The notes below the pieces were generated by a model. It did no database searches. It was not told where the DNA came from and was given only the letters and a program-made list of their open reading frames with translations. The translations under genes and the position numbers were made by a program. Positions 1 through 8,700 of a DNA stretch of 39,184 nt are shown here, piece by piece; positions within the stretch are counted from its first letter, which is position 1, and each line of letters begins with the position of its first letter. This DNA is from an uncultured bacterium (GTDB lineage: Bacteria > Bipolaricaulota > Bipolaricaulia > RBG-16-55-9 > DRJF01): positions 1-39,184 of the forward strand of contig CAJXGD010000019.1 in assembly GCA_913053845.1 (NCBI GenBank), in the 5' to 3' direction.

Positions 1-1543
1 CTTCGGTGCGGTTCCGGCGTGGGGGGCGACGCTTAACGTCAATGGAACAACTGGTACAGATAGTAACTCCTGTGGTCCAGTAGCCGCACCTTGCAAAACG
101 ATCGGTCAGGCGATCACCAATGCTTCCAACGGTGACACGATCAACGTGGCGGCGGGGACGTATAGTGGAAACATCAACATCACCAAAAGCCTCACACTGC
201 AAGCGACCGCTGGCGCTGCCAGCACGAAGATAGTGGGGTCAGGGGGGGTCGCTGTAACGATAAGTGCCGATAACGTGACCATTGATGGCTTTCAGATTGA
301 AAACCCAACGGGGAATGCCGCGATCAGAGCTGACGAGCAAAGCTACATTATCATCAAGAATAATACAGTGACCGATGTTAATGGTAGTGTCTCTGGTACA
401 GGCAACCAGGGAATCGCTATCGTATCAAGCAGCTCTACTGCTGGTATCACCGATATCACCATCGTAAATAACCAGATCAGCGCTATCCGGCACACCGCTG
501 GCGGACGGAGTGCAACGGGAATCTGGATCGGCAATACGCACGGGTCATTTAATATCACGGGAGTTGTGATCCAGAACAACACCATCTCCAACATCTTCGC
601 CAATACAAGCCCTTGGGGGAGTGGTGGGTATGGTGCATACGGTATCTTGATCAACCATACCCCAGGTAGCGGAGGCGGCCAGACGGTGGGCGCTCAGGTG
701 CTAGACAACACCATCAGCAACCTCGAAGGGCTCTGGGCACATGGCATCGGTCTGGAAGGAGACACGCCCAATGCGCTGGTCCAAGGGAACACCATCAGCA
801 ATCTAGTTGACCACAAGTCCCCTTCGGATGCAGTAGCGGTCCATGTAGAAGCTAACCCCAGTGCAGGCACAGTCGCAGTCCACTTGAACAGCTTCAGCAG
901 CGTGAACGTCGGTGTGAACAGGACGGGTAGTAGTGTCGGCACGGTCAACGCCACCAACAACTGGTGGGGCTGTGTCACCGGACCCAACACTGCAGGCTGT
1001 GCCACGGCCTCGGCTAACGTAAACTTCACCCCGTTCCTTGGGGCTTCAACGGTGAGCACCGCTAGCTTAATCGGCCCTGGCACGCTCCTAGTCGACAACC
1101 AAATCGGTCCCGGAAGCTCGGTCAAAGTGAAGGGCGGCGAGGCTACCCTTACCGTCGCCCAGTATAGCTCCAATCCCGGTACGGCCTTTGCCGCCTCCGG
1201 CAACTTTGTGGACGTCCATCTGAGTGACATAACTAATGTCAGCTCGGTGATCATCAAGTTCTGCCCCGCCAACTCTAACACCACGATTTTCTTCTTCAAC
1301 GGGACGGGCTGGGTGCCCGCTTCCAATCAACAGTTCGATGGAGCCGGTTGTGTGATCGTGACTATCACCCCTAACAGCACGCCTAACCTGAATGCTCTGA
1401 CCGGGCTGCCCTTGGTCCCCGGCGGTCCAGGCCCGGGCTTTCCCAGCCTGAACGAGTGGGGCCTGCTGATCTTGGGACTGCTGTTGATGAGCCTGCTGGC
1501 CTGGACGGTGCGGCGGCGCGGAGGGAGCGTAAGTCCAACCTAA
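1..1543 (+). CDS. Secreted right-handed beta-helix protein with IPTL-CTERM-like sorting tail (5' partial)
   Basis: The reading frame is open from base 2, so the gene starts outside the window. The visible N-terminus (GAVPAWGATLNV) looks like the end of a signal peptide, and the first ATG-like starts inside the window are not real starts. The body has repeated short beta-strand/Asn-rich turns (NNTVTDV, NNQISAI, NNTISNI, DNTISNL, GNTISNL), typical of a pectate-lyase-like parallel beta-helix. It also has a Cys-containing segment (NNWWGCVTGPN) common in such repeats. The C-terminus (about 1435-1540) is FPSLNEWG, then a hydrophobic segment, then RRR, matching the tripartite IPTL-CTERM signal (PxLxEWG, transmembrane, basic cluster). 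An exosortase gene follows 39 nt downstream, so this protein is its probable substrate, processed at the membrane and exported to the surface. No enzyme activity can be assigned; a structural or adhesin role is a guess. Confidence 0.85.
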   Translation, partial: FGAVPAWGATLNVNGTTGTDSNSCGPVAAPCKTIGQAITNASNGDTINVAAGTYSGNINITKSLTLQATAGAASTKIVGSGGVAVTISADNVTIDGFQIENPTGNAAIRADEQSYIIIKNNTVTDVNGSVSGTGNQGIAIVSSSSTAGITDITIVNNQISAIRHTAGGRSATGIWIGNTHGSFNITGVVIQNNTISNIFANTSPWGSGGYGAYGILINHTPGSGGGQTVGAQVLDNTISNLEGLWAHGIGLEGDTPNALVQGNTISNLVDHKSPSDAVAVHVEANPSAGTVAVHLNSFSSVNVGVNRTGSSVGTVNATNNWWGCVTGPNTAGCATASANVNFTPFLGASTVSTASLIGPGTLLVDNQIGPGSSVKVKGGEATLTVAQYSSNPGTAFAASGNFVDVHLSDITNVSSVIIKFCPANSNTTIFFFNGTGWVPASNQQFDGAGCVIVTITPNSTPNLNALTGLPLVPGGPGPGFPSLNEWGLLILGLLLMSLLAWTVRRRGGSVSPT

Positions 1544-1582
1544 CCCCCTGACCCTATTCCCGAGAAGGGAAGGGTTTTACTC

Positions 1583-2110
1583 ATGGCACAACATTTGCCG
1601 GGCTTCTGGCGGCGCAACGGACCGGTCCTGCGCACCTGGGCGATCTTCGCCCTGAGCATCGGGGGGATGGTCAGCTTGCTGGCCTTTCCGCCCCTGACCC
1701 ACTTTTTCGACGTGGATCTGGCCGCCTTCATCGCCCGGCTGGTGGGACCTATCTTCGGCCTGCTGGGCACCCCGGTGGCCGTGAGCGGCAACAACCTAAG
1801 CTCCGGACGGTTCGCCGCGCAGATCATCGCCGCCTGCACCCCGGTATTGCCCTCCATCCTGTACCTGGCCGCCATCCTGGCCTTCCCCTCCCGGCTGAAG
1901 GCCAAGCTGTGGGGAGCCGTGCTGGGCTTGCCGGTGCTCTTCGCCATCAACCTGGTGCGCATCGTCAATCTGTTCTACATCGGCAGCTACTTCCCCCAAT
2001 ATCTGGAGGTGGCGCACTATCTCGTCTGGCAGGGGCTGATCATCCTGGCAGCGGTGGCCCTGTGGCTGGTCTGGCTGGAGGTGGTGACCCCGCGCTATGA
2101 ACATGCCTGA
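1583..2110 (+). CDS. xrtH: Exosortase H (IPTLxxWG-CTERM-specific sortase)
   Basis: A 175-aa multi-pass membrane protein with the exosortase/archaeosortase layout. Cys85 (IIAACTPVLP), Arg126 (NLVRIVN) and His145 (EVAHYLVWQ) are the three invariant residues expected of the transpeptidase-like active site. Hydrophobic segments lie at about 19-36, 48-66, 88-102, 112-134 and 150-168. The short length and the directly adjacent IPTL-CTERM-type protein point to the XrtH subfamily, which cleaves the PxLxxWG-containing tail of exported proteins. The ATG at 1583 follows AGGGAAGGG at about 1564-1574. The gene lies 39 nt after the substrate gene, so co-transcription is likely. The family is assigned from motifs and context only. 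Confidence 0.85.
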   Translation: MAQHLPGFWRRNGPVLRTWAIFALSIGGMVSLLAFPPLTHFFDVDLAAFIARLVGPIFGLLGTPVAVSGNNLSSGRFAAQIIAACTPVLPSILYLAAILAFPSRLKAKLWGAVLGLPVLFAINLVRIVNLFYIGSYFPQYLEVAHYLVWQGLIILAAVALWLVWLEVVTPRYEHA

Positions 2111-2121
2111 TACCGGTTTGC

Positions 2122-2220
2122 GTAGGGGCAGGTCTCGTGCCTGCCCAGACTCAGGGCAACTCAGGAGAAGGGCAACCACCCTGCCCAGACCCAGGGCAAC
2201 CACAAGGGATTGCCCCTACA
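2122..2220. repeat. Dispersed palindromic repeat, copy 1 (GTAGGGGCA...TGCCCCTAC)
   Basis: A 99-nt element whose ends are inverted repeats (GTAGGGGCA at 2122, TGCCCCTAC ending at 2220). The left arm contains a hairpin GGGCAGG-loop-CCTGCCC. The right arm GGGCAACC...TTGCCC can also fold. The interior carries two units of the type CTGCCCAGAC(C/T)CAGGGCAAC. Its first 25 and last 27 bases are identical to those of the copy at 39004-39084. It sits between xrtH and the next gene, so it may form a structure in the shared transcript. It resembles REP/MITE-like non-coding repeats; no transposase is visible. Confidence 0.8.
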
Positions 2221-2252
2221 GGTCAAGGCGATATGAGGTCAAGGCGATATGA
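2221..2252 (+). repeat. 16-bp perfect tandem duplication at the start of the downstream gene
   Basis: GGTCAAGGCGATATGA occurs at 2221-2236 and again, without gap, at 2237-2252. The second unit contributes the start-codon region of the next gene (ATG at 2249 or 2252). It abuts the end of the palindromic repeat at 2220. Confidence 0.9.
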
Positions 2253-2827
2253 TGAGGAGAAATCGGTATAGATTATGGGCCTTTCTGGCCAAAGCGGCGC
2301 TGGGGTTGCTGCTCTTCGCCTTGGTCTGGCCCTGGCTGAACCCCGGCTACCATCGGCTGGTAGTCGGAGTGACCCAGGCCCTCTTCCCCGGTCTCAGCGG
2401 AATAGGGCTGCATCTGGAGCAATACGCCTCCTACTTCAATCTGGGCTTATTGCTGGCGCTGCTCTTGGCCACGCCCGGTCTGGGCCTGTTCAGGCGTGCC
2501 CGGCTGATGGGGCTGGGTGTAGTCATCTTCTTCGGGGTGCATCTGCTCACCCGTGCGCTGATCCTGAGCAGCTTCCTCGGCCTGGTGGGCAGCTATAACG
2601 GCCAGGGCTATGCCTATAGCTGGCTGTGGCTCTACGCCTTCTCGGCGGTCTTCCAGGTGATCGCACCGGTGGCCCTGTGGCTGGGGCTTACCGGGCGCCA
2701 GGGGTACGCTTGGCTCAGGCCCACAGATGGTCCAGCAAGCTCAAAGAACCTGGAGGTGGTCGGTCGAGATGCACTGTCTGCCGCAGCAGCCTCAAGAGAC
2801 TCATCGTCGCTGGCCGGTTCGGTCTAA
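2249..2827 (+). CDS. Small multi-pass membrane protein, probable exosortase H-associated protein
   Basis: A 192-aa protein with about four hydrophobic segments (roughly residues 9-30, 63-80, 85-108, 122-147), a basic N-terminus (MMRRNRYR) and a polar Ser/Ala-rich tail after about residue 150. No enzymatic motif is recognisable. Its position directly after xrtH, in the same direction, suggests the membrane protein often found beside XrtH genes. That identification rests on context and topology. Two adjacent ATGs (2249, 2252) lie inside a tandem 16-bp duplication, so the exact start and RBS (AAGGCGATATGATGAGGAG region) are uncertain. The tail from about residue 152 is compositionally unlike the membrane part and could be a diverged end. 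Confidence 0.6.
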   Translation: MMRRNRYRLWAFLAKAALGLLLFALVWPWLNPGYHRLVVGVTQALFPGLSGIGLHLEQYASYFNLGLLLALLLATPGLGLFRRARLMGLGVVIFFGVHLLTRALILSSFLGLVGSYNGQGYAYSWLWLYAFSAVFQVIAPVALWLGLTGRQGYAWLRPTDGPASSKNLEVVGRDALSAAAASRDSSSLAGSV

Positions 2828-2866
2828 TTCGATATATCATGCTAGCTATAAAGGAGGAGACGTAAA

Positions 2867-5614
2867 TTGAAGCTTAAGAGCAAAAGGTACTTTGGCTGGC
2901 CTCTAGGGCTTGTCCTCATGTTAATGATCTTACCGCTGATCTCCGGGGTGTCCGCTTATGGCTCGGAGTTCATCCTACCGGGCAATCCCACGCCGGCTTC
3001 GGCCTGTCGTCAGGCGGCGGTGGTCAGCACCGATCAATTCACCACCACCGGCATCCCGCAGGTGCGCACGGTGCAACCCAACGAGCAGGTGGTCGCCGGG
3101 GCCTGGGTGCTGGCCGACTCGCGCTTTCCCGAGACCTCCGTCACCGCGGCGCGCAACTGCCCCTTCACCTCAGTGGGAAAATACTTCGACAACTATCCCA
3201 CCAATGTGATCGGTCTGCGGATCAACACCTCGATCGGCAATGCCAAGGAGATGGACCTGCAAGAGCTGGACTATTATTGGGATGTCAACCTCAACGGTCA
3301 TCTCGATCCGGGGATTGACCTCTTGATGCAGGTGCATCGGGAGTCGGACCTGACCGAGCGGCTGAACAACCCGAGCCAGGGTATTGTCTGGTACAACGGT
3401 CCGGAGTCGCCACTGTTCGTCCTGGGCGACATCCAGGGACTGATCGGGATTCCCGGCCTGCTCAAGAACGTGAATGCCCCCAAGCGCTGCGACATCACCG
3501 CCGTGGAAGCGGTGCAGAGAGCTCATAGTATTGCCAATCATCCCAATATCATTCAGACGCCCTCGGAGAGCGAGAGCCCCTGTGCTGTGGGCATCCTGGC
3601 CGTGGTCAAGGTGGGACCGAATCCCAAGACCGGGGCCGACTTCGCCTTGCAGCTTCAGGCCAAGGCCGCCGACGTTCCGGGCGCCTTCCGCAACTCCGCT
3701 ACCGGCGGTGTAGGCGGACCCAGCTTGGCCTCCAACATCTCCAGCGCCTTCGCGCCTTCGGACAACCCGCAGGCCTCGAACATCCTGCTGCTGGCGACCG
3801 GCGGCCACGCCTCTTCAACCGAGACCCCGGTGAGCAACATCTCCAACGGCTCAGGCTCGGTGGAGACGGACATCACCACGCTGCACTTCAGCAACCTGAA
3901 GACGCGCTTCCGCGCCGACCCGATCACGCCAGGCGCCCGCGATGCGATTGACATTGCGGTCGCCATCTGCGACGGCAGCGCCGAGGCCAACAACCAAGTG
4001 ACCTTCCTGCCTCCGATCGCCGGCGCACCGCCTACGATCGCCGGTGGCTTGGCGGCTCTGCCCTGCATCAAGTCTGCCGGCTCGGACGGCTTGGACACCG
4101 GCGTCAACGGTGCGGTGCTCATCTTCTCCGGTCCGGGCGCCAAGTACATCCGCCAGGTCCGCATGTGGGCCGACCTCCGCGGTGGTGTCAACTACGGTGC
4201 CATCGGTGGCGGTGACGGGATCCTCTTCCAGGCGAACGAGCAGATCCAGCAGGTGACCGCACGCTATAACCCGGCCACCGGCGAGGCGATCGCCGTCTTA
4301 GGTCACACTCAGGAACAGATCTTCACCAGCACGACCGGTATGCCTATCGTTGCGGTCGATCCACTCTGTGCCGCAGGGAATGCTATCGGTCTAACGGTCA
4401 ATGGCGCCCGCCGCTGTGCAGCACCAGGCATTGCTGCAGTCAATCCCAACCCCTCAATCCTGGTTTTCACCTCGGACATCGGCCAGGACGCCATCGGGGC
4501 CAAGGTGGACGTGCGCCTGGGCCTGCAGGTCGGCGACGATACCTCGCAGACCTTCAACGGCATCTGCGCCCGTGCTGTTGGGTTCGGCGTGGCCTCAGGC
4601 CCGGTCAACTGCGGCTCGAACCTATTGACGATTGGGCCGGAGACGAGCAGCTTTGAGATCGTCGGTCCGACCGCTCCTCCAGTGACGCCTAAGCCTCCGG
4701 TGGTGACTCCTACGACCAAGACGATCGAACAGGTCATAGATGCCAACGGTAACGGCATCATCGAGGACTCGGAGATCATCGCTGCGGTGGGCTACTGGAC
4801 CAACGGAACTACGGTACCGGGCACCAACGGCAAGACGATCACCGACACGGAGATCCTCAAGCTGGCGGCGCTCTGGACCACCGGAAACCCGATCACCACG
4901 GCCACGGCTGCTGGTGTATCTGAGAGCCAGAGCTCCAGCCTCTGGGAGCAGATCGTTAGCTTCTTCGCTCCCAAGCCGGCTGCTCTCTCGGCCACTCAGG
5001 CTACTACAGCTAGCCAGGTCGCTCCCGGCGCCAGCTTCGAGGTGACGGTCAACCTGAAGGCCCGCCAGGCCAACGGGGGACTGATCCTCTCCGAGCAGTT
5101 GCCGACCGGCTGGACGGCCACTCCGGTGGCCTCCGGCTCTGCTTACGCCAAGGTCAACCAGGCCAAGTGGCTCTGGCTGGGCGTGCAGGGTCAGACCAGC
5201 GTGACCTATCGGGTGGACGTGCCGGCTGAAGCACAGGCCGGCACCTACCAGATCGGTGGAACGCTGAGCTCTGCCGGGACCGAGCAGGCCTCCGTGAACC
5301 CGCTGACGATCAACGTGGCGGGCAGCGTGCAGGTGCTGGCGGTCAAGAGCGTCAAGGCGCAATCGCTGGGCAACGGAACCACGCAGTTTGTGGTAAGCGG
5401 CTCGAGCGTGGCCGGTCTGTCGGTGCAGGTCTACGATCTATCCGGGGCGGCGGTCTTCACGAAGACCACCTCCGGCCAGACGCTGACCTTCCGCGGGCTG
5501 GGGACAGACGGGCAACTGTTGGCCAACGGGGTCTATCTGTACGTGGTGACCGTCAAGGGCATCAACGGACAGAGCGCGACCACCCAGGTCAAAAAGCTGG
5601 TCGTCCTGCGCTGA
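2867..5614 (+). CDS. Large secreted surface protein with EF-hand-like and FlgD-like C-terminal domains (paralogue 1)
   Basis: A 915-aa protein. TTG start at 2867 with AAGGAGG at 2851-2857; the Sec signal peptide (basic KLKSKR, hydrophobic stretch, cleavage near VSA-YGS) follows directly. About residues 35-200 and 240-590 form domains I cannot name; they are shared with the next gene. A calcium-loop-like DANGNGIIEDSE sits at about 625-636 after a Pro/Thr linker and resembles an EF-hand or dockerin loop. About residues 700-800 form an Ig-like domain (SFEVTVNLKA...LPTGWTATPV) of the NEW3/DUF11 type. The last 95 residues (from about 820) resemble FlgD-Ig or T9SS type-A-like C-terminal domains (LANGVYLYVVTVKG, ending VKKLVVLR). 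It probably acts at the cell surface; function unknown. No exosortase tail is present. Confidence 0.85.
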   Translation: MKLKSKRYFGWPLGLVLMLMILPLISGVSAYGSEFILPGNPTPASACRQAAVVSTDQFTTTGIPQVRTVQPNEQVVAGAWVLADSRFPETSVTAARNCPFTSVGKYFDNYPTNVIGLRINTSIGNAKEMDLQELDYYWDVNLNGHLDPGIDLLMQVHRESDLTERLNNPSQGIVWYNGPESPLFVLGDIQGLIGIPGLLKNVNAPKRCDITAVEAVQRAHSIANHPNIIQTPSESESPCAVGILAVVKVGPNPKTGADFALQLQAKAADVPGAFRNSATGGVGGPSLASNISSAFAPSDNPQASNILLLATGGHASSTETPVSNISNGSGSVETDITTLHFSNLKTRFRADPITPGARDAIDIAVAICDGSAEANNQVTFLPPIAGAPPTIAGGLAALPCIKSAGSDGLDTGVNGAVLIFSGPGAKYIRQVRMWADLRGGVNYGAIGGGDGILFQANEQIQQVTARYNPATGEAIAVLGHTQEQIFTSTTGMPIVAVDPLCAAGNAIGLTVNGARRCAAPGIAAVNPNPSILVFTSDIGQDAIGAKVDVRLGLQVGDDTSQTFNGICARAVGFGVASGPVNCGSNLLTIGPETSSFEIVGPTAPPVTPKPPVVTPTTKTIEQVIDANGNGIIEDSEIIAAVGYWTNGTTVPGTNGKTITDTEILKLAALWTTGNPITTATAAGVSESQSSSLWEQIVSFFAPKPAALSATQATTASQVAPGASFEVTVNLKARQANGGLILSEQLPTGWTATPVASGSAYAKVNQAKWLWLGVQGQTSVTYRVDVPAEAQAGTYQIGGTLSSAGTEQASVNPLTINVAGSVQVLAVKSVKAQSLGNGTTQFVVSGSSVAGLSVQVYDLSGAAVFTKTTSGQTLTFRGLGTDGQLLANGVYLYVVTVKGINGQSATTQVKKLVVLR

Positions 5615-5635
5615 CGAAACGTTAAATGGAATCGG

Positions 5636-5671
5636 CAGACCCCCGGGGCAGAATTCCGCTCCGGGGGTCTG
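5636..5671 (+). terminator. Strong hairpin between the two paralogues
   Basis: CAGACCCCCGG (5636-5646) pairs perfectly over 11 bp with CCGGGGGTCTG (5661-5671) across a 14-nt loop. There is no T-run after it, so it may be a factor-dependent terminator, a transcript stabiliser or a differential-expression hairpin rather than a classic intrinsic terminator. Confidence 0.5.
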
Positions 5672-5769
5672 ACCGAAACCTGCAGAGAGGGTCATGGCCA
5701 TCATTTCATCTGGATCTCATTCGACTCATCAGACGGAACGAAATCAACCTAACAGGGGGAGGTATTAGC

Positions 5770-8700
5770 GTGAGACTCAACAAGTCGTTTTTCTATCTGT
5801 CCGTGATGGCCTTATCCTTGATCGCCCTGCCGTTGGTAGTGGGCGTGACCGGCTACGCAGCGGACTTCACTCTGCCCGGCAACCCGATAGCACCCACGGC
5901 CTGTCGCCAGGATGCTGTGGTTAGCACAGATCAGTTCACTACCACCGGCATCCCGCAGGTGCGTACGGTGCAACCCAACGAACAGGTGGTCGCCGGGGCC
6001 TGGGTCCTGGCCGACGGCCGTGTTCCCGAGACGAGCGTCTCGGCGGCGCGCAACTGTCCTCTCACCGCCGTGGGGAGAGCTTTCGACAACTACCCCACCA
6101 ACGTAATCGGTCTGCGGGTCAATACGTCCATCGGTAACGCCAAGGACATGGACCTGCAGGAGTTGGACTTCTACTGGGATGTCAACATGAACGGTCATCT
6201 CGATCCCGGTCTGGACCTCTTGATGCAGGTTCACCAGGAGTCGGACCTGACCGCGCGGTTGGACAACGAGAACCAGGGCATCGTCTGGTACAACGGTCCG
6301 GAGTCGCCGCTCTTCGTCCTAGGCGACGTGCAACCACTGAACCTTGGGGTTAACCCTGTATGCACTATAGCTGCAGTTCAGCAGGTGCAGCAGACACGTG
6401 GGACTAACAGTCGCACGCTGTTCACCAATGCTACTGGTGGTCCGGTTGGCGCCTTCCTTGTAGCGGGACCAATGTTCGTGACGGTGAACGATCCTAACCG
6501 GAACGTCAATCCTGCTGCGCCGGATACCGTGACCGTCGCTATAACAACTAGTCCAGGTGGTGTACCGACACTCACAACGGTGACGCTTATCGAGACCGGT
6601 AATAACACAGGAATCTTCGTAAATCCGGCGGCTCCTGCGCTTTCCGTTGCTGGTCTATTGGCTGGCGGTACGATCACCGCAACCTATATCGATCCCACTA
6701 ATCCGGCTGATACGAGCAGTACGACAGCCACTGTAACTGCTATACCTGGCGGAGCAACCACTGCAGCCATAACTAACGTTACAACTCCTACTACTACAAC
6801 TGTCAGCACTACGCAGCTCACCAACAGAGACGGTGTTCCTGTGACGAGAATACCTGTCGGAGTAGTTGTCCCTAACACTATCGACCCCCTGGAAGTAGTT
6901 ATTCCACCTGCTACCACTAATGCGGTAACCACTGGCCTCTTCGTAACGGTGACCGATCCTGATCAGAACACCAACCCTGCCCTTGCTGAAAGCGTAGTGG
7001 TCCAGTTGACGTTCACCGGAGGGCCGGCTACCGTACCATTGACGTTGACTGAGACCGGCCCTAATAGCGGTGTCTTCAGGAATCTGGCTCCGCTCGCGGT
7101 AGCCGGCTTTGTTAATGCCGGAGGAGCATCAATCACCGCGACCTACACCGATCCCAGTAACGCTGCTGATGTCAGCAGTGCGACATCGTCCACCGCAGGT
7201 ACCAACGGCGTCCAGCTAGTAGCAGGAGTTGGTTCCTTAGGTACACAGGTAGCAACACAAGCAACGGTGCTCGCTATACCTGCGCGTGCGATTCCCTGTG
7301 CGGTAGGCATCTTGGCCGTAGTCAAGGTCGGGCCGAACCCCAAGACCGGGGCCGACTTCGCCCTGCAGCTTCAGGCCAAGGCCGCCGACGTTCCGGGCGC
7401 CTTCCGCAACAGCGCCAGCGGTGGCGCGGGTGGGCCCTCGCTGGCCTCGGCGATCTCCAGCGCCTTCGCGCCCTCGGAGAACCCGCAGGCCTCCAATATC
7501 CTGCTGGTAGCCACCGGCGGCCACGCCTCTTCAACCGAGACCCCGGTAGCCAACATCTCCAACGGCACCGGGAACGTGGAGACCGATGTCACTACGCTGA
7601 ATTTCTCCAATCTGAAGACGCGCTTCCGCGCCGACCCGATCAAACCGGGCGAGCGGGACGCGATTGACATTGCGGTCGCGCTCTGCGACGGCAGCGCCGA
7701 GGCCAACAACCAAGTGACCTTCCTGCCGCCGATCGCCGGCGCGCCGCCCTCAATCGCCGGTGGCCTGGCGGCACTGCCCTGCATAGCTTCGCGGGGCACG
7801 GACGGCTTGAACACCGGCATCAATGGGGCCACGCTCATCTTCTCCGGGCCGGGCGCCAAGTACATCCGCAACGTGCGCCTCTGGGCCGACACGGTGGGAA
7901 ATACGTACGCGGCAAAAGGCGGCGGTGATGGAATTCTCTTCCAGCCAGGCGAGCAGATCCAGCAGGTGACCGCACGCTTCAACCCGGCCACCGGCGAGGC
8001 GATCGCCGTCTTTGGCCGGCATCAGGAGCAGATCCTCTCCAGCACCTCCGGCCTGCCGCTCATCGCGGTTGATCCGCTCTGTGCCGGCGTTCTTCCCGGT
8101 TCTGCGCTTACGGCCAACGGTGCTCTCCGCTGTGCAGCCAGTCCTACCGTTGTGAACCCCAATCCAGAAATACTGGTCTTCACCTCTGACATCGGTCAGG
8201 ATGCGATTGGCTCCCAGGTGGACGTGCGGCTGGGCCTAGAGGTCGGCGATGACACCGCGCAGACCGGTAGAGGCATCTGCCGAACTAGGACCCTCCCTGT
8301 CAAGCTGGCGGCCAACTGCGGCTCGAACCTGCTGACGCTGGGGCCGGAGACGAGCAGCTTTGAGATCGTCGGTCCGACGGCTTCGACTCCGACGACTCCA
8401 CCTCCGACGACCACGCCTGCGGTCAAGACGATCGCGCAGGTCATTGATGCCAACGGCAATGGCATCATTGACGACGCGGAGATGATCGCTGCCGTGGGCT
8501 ACTGGACCAACGGCACGGTAGTTCCGGGCACGGGCGGCAAGACCATCTCCGATCAGGAGATCCTCAAGCTGGCGGCGCTCTGGACCACGGGTGGGCCGAT
8601 TGGCACGACCACGGCCAGTAGTGCCTCCGGCCTATCCGAGCAGGCCAGCGTGAGTCCGCTGACGATCAACGTGGCGGGTAGCGTGCAGGTGCTGGCGGTC

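Noticed and set aside
3170..3808. Minus-strand frames within the two surface-protein genes (also 4622-5362 and 7371-7991)
   Set aside because: The frames recur at matching positions in both paralogues only because the coding strand is duplicated; they contain no domains.
5626..5769. N-terminal extension of surface paralogue 2
   Set aside because: It would put 48 residues before the signal peptide and overlap the 5636-5671 hairpin; GTG 5770 has a strong RBS.
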